Positions 57,004-64,000 of a stretch of DNA of 64,000 nt are shown one piece after another. A program made the position numbers and the translations under genes. The notes under the pieces were generated by a model that made no database searches, was not told the origin of the DNA, and saw only the letters and a program-made list of their open reading frames with translations. The stretch is from Mesostigma viride (taxonomy: Eukaryota > Streptophyta > Mesostigmatophyceae > Mesostigmatales > Mesostigmataceae), in the NCBI GenBank assembly GCA_009746045.1, contig RPFO01000050.1, forward strand, positions 3,732,949 to 3,796,948, given 5' to 3'. Every line of letters starts with the position of its first letter. Within the stretch, counting starts at the first letter, position 1.

Positions 57004-59256
57004 GCGGCGAAATGTGCCCAGTCCTTTGGCGGGCTTGCTCATGGCCGTGTACTGTAAGCGCGCAAAATTTACAGCTTTCAAGTACCCGCCGCTGACACAT
57101 AGAATCTGCAAGTAGCGGCGGTTTGGGGCCGGAACCCCTGTACATGTTACCGATATTACAATAACAACACTTGATACCGCCTGAAACTATCGATAAATAA
57201 CAAATAAATAAAAGTCCTTGAAGGAAGTTTGCGCCAGGCGCACTAGGCAGATTGTATCAGATGGGAACACCTCAGTATACCTGCCAGACTGCAGTATCGT
57301 CATGGTAAAGGAGGTTATGAATGCAGTCTCAACAGTCCCAAATGGATTCGAGGTATGCTGATAAACGGGCTGGATCGAGTTTTCCTGGCTCATCGGCATG
57401 GCATGCACACTGCAAGATAATTCCAGCGATTTCTTCCATGCCCATGCAAGAAGTCAAGCTGCGCCACCGGCAAAAGCTGGTGGGTCAAACAACCTTGGCT
57501 GCGAGTCTTTGGTTGTCAAGGAAGCGAATACCAAAGGAGGAACCATACACCAATCACATTTGAGATGCCTCAGCTAATACTTGGCATTCCAGCGACCGCC
57601 AGTGCCACAGCTCGCATGCAGCTGGCAGGCTGACAAGAAAGCACAGGCTCGTTGAGAAAAAAACAGCATGCGAGTCTCTTAAAATTTCCATCTCCCCAAG
57701 GGGGTGACAGCCCGACCAGAGGAACAGTCAGTCCTGTCGGCAATCAGCGATCCCCATCACTAAGGCCTTGTTAAAGCACCGCAGACGGCTCGATGTAGCG
57801 AATGATCCTTCCCTCGCTGTTGTCACCGCGGGAAGCCCCGCTGGCGGGGCGGTTGCTGCTTGAAATGAAGTGAGAAACCGAATGTAGATATTCAGCCAAG
57901 AGGCGACATTGTAGTGGCCAAGTCATGCAAGCGTCCAAGTGACACGGCAGTATCATAGGATGTGGCTACTGAGGCATTCAAGAGGATAGGAGAATCAAAA
58001 GGGACGGGGCGAGGGAGCAGAGTCGGCCTCTGAGGGTGCATTACATGTTGATGATGCGCCGAACGTGTCGATTTTTTGAGGCATACCGGGGAGCCGTAAA
58101 GGAACCCACTGAATGGAATGCTATTATCATGGATGGTCCACACATACAGTTAGCATACAAAATTGTGAATGGGTAATTATTCCCGCCTGAACAAGCCTCC
58201 TCGACATGTGTCCTCAGGTTAGCAGCGTAGCAAATGGGTAGGGCATCATCAGACAATTGCCAACTAGCTTGCCGTGAAGTGCACTGGGAGAATATCAGCA
58301 CAGATAGGTAGATGAGACAGGCAAAAGCCAGCATCTTGTAACCTGGGAGAGCATGAATTAATCAATTAATAGACACCTGACTGCGTCACGTGAGCGTAAG
58401 TCCTCAGTGGGAGGGGAACAAGGGATGGAATGGATTATGCTAGTAGCTATCTAGTTCCTAGTTACAGGGTTGTGGGCACCTAGGAGAGCATAACCACAGC
58501 CCAGCTACCATTGTATAATGGCACGCACCGGCTGGGCCATGGGGGCGCCGCCCCACTGCCGTGGTTCGCAGCACTGATTCCGCCGCCGCCACGGCTCGCC
58601 GGCACCGCTCCCTGTGCCGTGTTGGTCAGCCCTACCGGGCCCCGCTTCTCACGCTTGGAGAAGCCAGCCTGCCACGTGGAATGGAGGCCATCACAGAGCA
58701 TGGCATCAAAAGTCTTGCAACGCTTGCCACAAGTGTGGAAGCTTTTCGCTACTGGTTTAACGTGGTTTGTCACATATCGGCATATGTGAATCCAAGGAGA
58801 TGCACTCTGTCTTGTTCTGCCGAAAATGCCCCCCCATGAAGTTTCCATGCCCGATGTACCGCCTGACGCGGCAAAAGCCATTCCTTTCACTAACGGGCAG
58901 CATGGCAGAGGAACGAAGCGGGTATGCAAGAAAAAGTGGAACTCCCGAGTTTTTGCTAGCAAGTATGCATGCGACCATTCGTGAGGCATTCTGCATGACA
59001 GTGACAGCCCAATGATAATAATAATGGCCTCGCTGCTGGCATTACGGCTGGCTGCAAACTGGCACATGCGCTCTCCTTAGACTACCTTACAGAGACCGCT
59101 CCTGATGTACAGAGTTTTCGATAATGTTGAGAGTGCGTTAAGTCGCACCGCAAATATAATGCAATTAATATGTGTGCATGATGGCCATTAACCCGAGCAA
59201 CTCCCAAGAGACTCCTCCACACAAACACACGTTTTTTACCTCAACAAGAAGCTCAC
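57004..59256. other. Region downstream of the 59.3-63.9 kb gene, no exons assigned
   Basis: The gene on the - strand has a donor at 59256, so at least one further exon probably lies here. Protein-like - strand segments include 57187-57408 (NPFGTVETAFITSFTMTILQ) and 58041-58334 (hydrophobic start, LAFACLIYLSVLIFSQC), but I could not join them by phase. Confidence 0.4.
58425..58480 (+). repeat. Dispersed repeat, copy 2
   Basis: Matches 29497-29550 (GGATGGAATGGATT to TTACAGGGTTGTGGGCACC). Confidence 0.75.
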
Positions 59257-61696
59257 CTTGTCACCCACTCCTCCAGCTGCTCCACCCGCGCCAGCCCCCC
59301 CACCCCCAAGGTTCGGGTTGTGGGGCGGGGGCACTTCCCGAACGGTGAACACCTCAGGTCCATTGGACGGCAGCACCCGGTAGATCGGCGGCTGGTAGTC
59401 TCCCGCCACGTACGCGCCCGGCACCGCGGTGCTGGTCTCCGGCACCGCGTACATGACGCCAGATGGCGGCCTTAGGTGCGATGGCGCGCGGTACTGGGAG
59501 GGGGAGGGCAGGCCGGGGCCGGCGGCACGTGACGGCGGTCCGTGGTACGGCCTGTTGTTGGTGCCGGTGGTGCCGACGTGCTGCTGTTTGACCGCTTGCT
59601 GCACCCAGCGGCCATCTTGGGGAGGAGGATGATGGGAGCCCCAGCGCAGCAACCAATTGAGCAGGCGATGACAGACGGAGTCACTGTGGAGTCATGATTC
59701 AAGAATGTGTGCGAAATCACAGAGTTTCCCCTTCTCAACCCCCCTTTGTTGCATGGCCCATTCACAATCCCTCTACAATCCCTCTATGCTCCCTCAACTA
59801 TCCCTCTATGGTCCATCAATTATCCCTCTATGACCCCTCTATGACCCCTCTATGATCGCTCTATGATCCTGAATGCCTCTTGCCCTCCATGGTCCCTCAG
59901 CCCCCCCCCAATGCCTCGTGTCCTTGATCCTCCTCCCCCCCCCATGCCTCGTGTCCTTTATCCTCCTCCCCCCCATGCCTCGTGTCCTTGATCCTCCCCC
60001 CCCCCTATGCCTCGTGTCCTTGATCCTTCCCCCCCCCCATGCCTCGTGTCCTTGATCCTCCCCCCCCCTATGCCTCGTGTCCTTGATCCTTCCCCCCCCC
60101 CATGCCTCGTGTCCTTCATCCTCCCCCCCGCCCTCCCCAATGCCTCGTGTCCTTGATCCTCCCCCCTCCCCCCTATGCCTCGTGTCCTTGTTACCTCCCT
60201 CATCTGACAGATTGAGTGCCCGCCACAGTCATAGATTCCTCCACCACCCCCCTACTCAGTTTCTGACTCATCCCATCATTATTTCATCCTATCCCCCTAT
60301 TTCCCTCACCCCCCCCTCACCTTTCTCGGCCCGCGCCCGCGCGTGCACCTGCATGAGAGCGCTGTCCAAGTGGTTGAGCGACTCGAGCAAAAAAGCCTCC
60401 TCCTGCGAGCGGCGCAGCGTGACCAGGGGGGGGCGCTTGCCACCACCGGGGCCGCGCCCATCGTCCGTCACGGGGCGAGACCACCAGCCGCCACGCGGCC
60501 GCCGGGGGGGCTCTAATTCTGGCATTGGCGCGTGCATCTGGGCGCTCCGGCGCGGCTGCGCGGACGTGGCCCGCGCGGCCATGGCCCGCTCCTGTGGAGG
60601 TTATTTGTGTGGGGGTCATTTTCGTGTGTGCATTTTGTGGATGTATGTGAGGGGAAGGGGGTGCTTGGGGGGTTTAGGGATGAGGAACTGGACAGGGTGA
60701 AGGGATGAGTGTGTGGGGAGGGATACTGTGAGGTGAATCTGTGGGGGCGATACTGATGGAATGGGGATTGACAAGAAGGGGAGGAAAGGGGAACGGGGAG
60801 GGGGGGGGGGGGGGGGGGGGGTAACCAACGGCACGTCAACACAAGGCCTGCCAACCAGTGGCATCTATAAGGAGCATCACGCATAAGGAGCAAACACATA
60901 AGGAGTAAACACATAAGGAGTAAACACATAAGGAGTAAACACATAAGGAGTAGACGCAGGGCACACAAAGGTGCCGTGGAAAGGTGCCGCACACATGCTC
61001 TGGGGATCCATGCACTAGCATAGATATAGTGAGAGTGAGCCACACAACAAGGCAAGGGGGAAGCATGAACCAAAACACACCTTGCCCTCCTGCTGCAGCT
61101 CAAACACACCTTGCCCTCCTGCTGCAGCTCAAACACGACTTGCCCTCCTGCTGCAGCTCAAACACACCTTGCCCTCCTGCTGCAGCTCAAACACACCCTG
61201 CCCTCCGGCTGCAGCTCAAACACGCCTTGCCCTCCTGCTGCAGCTCAAACACACCTTGCCTTCCTTCTGCTGCAGCTCCAGGCGCTCTAGGGACGCCAGC
61301 AGCATGGCCTCCTCGAGCTCCAGCCGGCCTATCGTATCACCCAGCCCGCGGGAGGGACGCTTTGGGGCCGAGCCATCCATGTTGGGCCGCCGGGGACCTG
61401 GTGCGCCGCCGCCACCACCACGATTATACTGCCCGCCGCCATCATTCGACTGCCCACCGCCATTAATATAACGGTGGCCATCGCCGTTGCCGTACGCAGC
61501 ACCGGCGCCGTTATGGTACTGTGCAGCATACCCCCCAGCTGAGGGTTCCGGCTCCTCCCCCCTATACCTGGCATCGGTCACTGGCTGAATCCCCACAGGG
61601 CCGCACGCAGCGGTGGTGGCTGCGTAGCTACCTGCTGATAAATGCCCCGCGCCGCCAGAGGGAGTGTCGTACACTAGGGCTGCTGCAGACGACGGT

Positions 61697-61758
<62 letters not shown>

Positions 61759-63949
61759 TTCCGAAGTGACGGCCCCATTGGTATGAAGTCGGGCAGGGTC
61801 ATGGATGTCACGGGCAGAGGGTAGAGGCAAGGGCATGGCAGCATTCGCGGCGGTGGTGGCGGCGGCACCAGCCGCGATGCGCTGCGACAGATCTCTCATG
61901 GGATCGGAGAGCGAGGGGGTTATGCCAGCGTCCGCTCCTCCACGAACCCCATTGTTACTGGCCACGTTGTGGGCCGCGTTGTTCGCCTCGCTGTTGTAGG
62001 CCACGTGGTTGACGCCCTGGTCGCTGGCGATATTACGGACCATATTGTTGGCAGCAACGTTGTTGGTACTGGCACTAGGGGGTAACTTTGGGGCGGGCCT
62101 TAGTCTGCCTGCACTGATCACACGATTTGTGGTAGTCGTGGCGGTAGTCGCGGTCGATGGATCCTGGTGACCGGCACTCCTTGCGGACGAGGGCATGGCG
62201 GCTGAAGGGGCCCTTGGTGGGGCCCCGGCTGCCATCGGCTGGGCATCCCCACCGCCCAACCCGATGCTTCCACCGCTGTTAGCGCCGTTGCTCGCTCCAG
62301 AAACGCGGCTGGTTCCAGAATAAGCACCCAAGTGACCGTTCCTGTAGCTGCTGGCGTCCGCAGCAGGCTGTGCCGGGGAAGGGTCAACGCGTGCGCCATC
62401 AGAAGGGGCTCCAGCCATCGGCATGGCCATGCCAGGAGAGTCTTGGAACCTACTCAAGACGGCACCTTGCACACCCGATGCATGAGGGGCTGCCGACGGG
62501 GCCGTAGACGGGGGAGCTGCAACTGCAGTGGCCGTGGCAGCGGCAGTAGCCAACAGAGCGGACGCATTTGTGAGAGAGCGAGGGGGGACATAGGGAGGGG
62601 GGACGAGTGGTGGCCTGCCGCTGCCGCGTGTGTCAGAAACCCCGCTCGATGGCGCATACCCATGACTGCTAGCGCCACTGCTGTTACTGCTGGAACCGCC
62701 ACGCTCCGCCCCATATCCGGCCCCAAAGCGGCCCACTGATAGCGCACCACCTGGAGGGCCATTGCTACTCTCTAGCACACTGGGTGCTGCTGGTTGTGAC
62801 GGGCTAAGCTGCACGGTAGCAGCGGATCCACCACCGGGCCCACCCAAGAGACGAGGCGGGGCAAGCGGCCCGAGCTGCGGATGAGGGGACCCGGGGCCGC
62901 CATCCCTGTCACTGGCCCTCTCAAAAACAACACTGGCTGAACGGGAGGTCCCTGGAGACACCCTTGGCGACTCGTAGGCAGCGTGTGGGCGCGTGGAGGT
63001 GATCGCAGCGGCAGGCATCGAACCTCCTTCCGCCTCGCTGCCGCGAGGACTTTGTTTGGAGGCTAGTTGTGTGGCCGCTGCCGATGGTGACAGCCGTGCC
63101 GCGGTCGCCTGTGCATAAGAACCTGCGGTAGTGCCTTCCCGATGTCCTAGGCCTTCCCTGTACCCGATTGCTGTCTCTCTGCCTCCGCCTATCTCTCTAC
63201 CCCCTTCGCCTCCACTTCCTTCGGTCCGATCGCGGGTCCCTCCTGACCGAGACTCGGTGGCAGCCCCCTCCTCCTCCCCTGTGAAGACGTGCAAGCGGGG
63301 ACGTGGGGGGCCCACCTGGTTTCGCCACGCGGTGGCAGATTGGGGTCGCAGCGGCTTCCGTGCTTGCTCCGCCGGCAGTGACTCGTCCGAGGAGCGCGGC
63401 TGCAAGTAACCACTGGTGTCTGGCGGGCTGGCCACGAGTGGAGGACTACTTACGTGTGGCGGGCTACTCCATTTCGAATGGGACGGTGCGGACTGTGGGG
63501 CCACGGTGGCGGCCTCTGCTGCCCCGTCTGGGTGCATGGCAGTCATCCCGTCTCTATTGTGCAAGGCCTTGCCCATCTCTCTGCCAGCATTAGCCCCCGC
63601 ATCCGGCACGGCCACATCCAACAACCCTGCAAGAAATCCCCTCCCTGGCTGCTCCCCCGATCTACGCAGACTTCCCTCGAGGGATGGCCTCCGGGGGCTC
63701 ATCGCCGCCATCACCGCTCCTGCTGTAACACCTGCGGATGCCAGCATGGCGGCTGGTGATGGTGGCGGTGGTGAGGATGCCAGCATTGGAGCGGCTACCT
63801 GTACCGATGCTACGGCGGCTCCTGCGGGTGCTCCGGACTGGGAGGCCATCGCCTGGTCCTGTGACAGATCCTGCACCCTCGCAGCGTGCACATCCTGTTG
63901 TCGCGCGCTGCCACCTGTCACGCTCTCCTGCGCCCATGCGGTGCTCCGC
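59257..63949 (-). CDS. Unrecognised low-complexity, Gln-rich protein gene (3 exons seen, incomplete at both ends)
   Basis: Exons on the - strand: 63949-61255 (enters with phase 2 after the acceptor CCCACCCCCCAG), 60591-60321 and 59615-59257; all joins keep phase. Donors are GGCAAG|GTGTGT, GAAAG|GTGAGG and GACAAG|GTGAGC. The acceptor of the third exon is CCCCAAG, less usual than CAG, but it is preceded by a good pyrimidine tract and is the only one that fits phase. Exon 1 encodes about 898 residues rich in Ala, Ser, Gly and Pro with a poly-Gln run, ending in an amphipathic, helix-prone LELEEAMLLASLERLELQQK. Exon 2 has RRSQEEAFLLESLNHLDSAL. Exon 3 has DYQPPIYRVLPSNGPEVFTV. No family is recognised. 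It may be a scaffold or regulatory protein, but that is a guess from composition. The start lies beyond the window. Confidence 0.6.
59911..60190 (+). repeat. ~30-bp minisatellite (ATGCCTCGTGTCCTTGATCC)n
   Basis: About ten imperfect units separated by C-runs of varying length, within the intron between the exons at 60321 and 59615 of the - strand gene. A looser repeat of ATCCCTCTATG precedes it at 59765-59870. Confidence 0.9.
60801..60957 (+). repeat. Poly-G run and ATAAGGAGTAAACAC repeats
   Basis: A run of about 20 G (60801-60822) is followed by five units of CATAAGGAGTAAACA (60880-60957). Both are in the intron between 61254 and 60592. Confidence 0.9.
61072..61275 (-). repeat. 30-bp x 7 repeat of an exon end with its splice donor
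   Basis: On the - strand the exon ends CTGCAGCAGAAGGAAGGCAAG and is followed by GTGTGTTTGAG. This junction is repeated six more times at 30-bp spacing into the intron. At least three of the copies keep GGCAAG|GTGTGT; others read GCGTGT, TCGTGT or CAGGGTGTG. Since 30 is a multiple of 3 and no stop occurs, use of a downstream donor would add ten residues per unit in frame. Confidence 0.92.
61699..61755 (-). repeat. (CAG)n coding repeat, poly-Gln
   Basis: About 19 uninterrupted CTG triplets on the + strand read as Gln codons in the - strand gene. Confidence 0.95.
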
Positions 63950-64000
63950 CTGGGGGGTGGGCGGATGCAAGGAAACAACTTCAGCCGTGAAGGACAGAAC

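Noticed and set aside
58561-58839. + strand 92-aa ORF (TLGEASLPRGMEAITEHG)
   Set aside because: No family recognised, overlaps a longer ORF on the other strand, and no splice context was found.
59354-59765. Alternative acceptor at 59684 for the third exon of the - strand gene
   Set aside because: A good CCACAG site, but it does not fit the phase left by the exon ending at 60321 in the frame of the third exon; the CCCCAAG site at 59616-59618 does.

Overview
This is nuclear DNA from a GC-rich eukaryote, most likely a unicellular alga or other protist. The genes are split by many GT-AG introns, exon junctions only read through after splicing, and there are non-LTR retrotransposons, DNA transposons and very long micro- and minisatellites. 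Nothing looks bacterial: no operons, no Shine-Dalgarno-spaced genes, no CRISPR. I cannot name the species. All gene models come from reading the sequence, using splice-site phase continuity and remembered family motifs; no search was run.

Layout. (1) 1-20294, + strand: the 3' part of a nucleoporin NUP160/Nup120 gene in 17 exons, with introns packed with tandem repeats, including an exact 29 x 122 bp array (14155-17692). (2) 20295-33700: a transposon graveyard. It holds two elements that encode only a LINE ORF1-like RNA-binding protein (half-LINEs), 3' fragments of at least three LINE-like families with reverse-transcriptase C-termini, a probable TTAA-target DNA transposon, a TIR element inserted in a half-LINE 5' region, and a proline-rich repeat region headed by a Cauli_VI/RNase H1-N domain. 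(3) 33719-45876, + strand: a complete nine-exon SWI3/SMARCC chromatin-remodelling subunit, about 1,744 aa. (4) 46385-47240: more LINE fragments. (5) 48847-51411, - strand: a three-exon Mpv17/PMP22 membrane protein whose second intron holds about 700 bp of (GAA)n in the sense direction. (6) 53405-57000: LINE-seeded compound microsatellite, LINE 3' ends and a third, intact half-LINE on the - strand. (7) 59257-63949, - strand: part of an unrecognised, low-complexity, Gln-rich gene that is open at the window edge.

Two patterns stand out. First, in at least three genes the 3' end of an exon together with its 5' splice site is duplicated, often tandemly, into the intron that follows. Second, the autonomous LINE fragments and the ORF1-only elements share a small stem-loop (core CCCAACGG) just before short A/T-rich tandem tails. 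This suggests one family of reverse transcriptases serves them all, and the TTAA-rich tails in turn appear to receive other insertions.

The host genes are housekeeping genes with unrelated jobs (nuclear pore, chromatin remodelling, organelle membrane), so the window does not describe a single pathway. Its interest lies in intron and retroelement biology.
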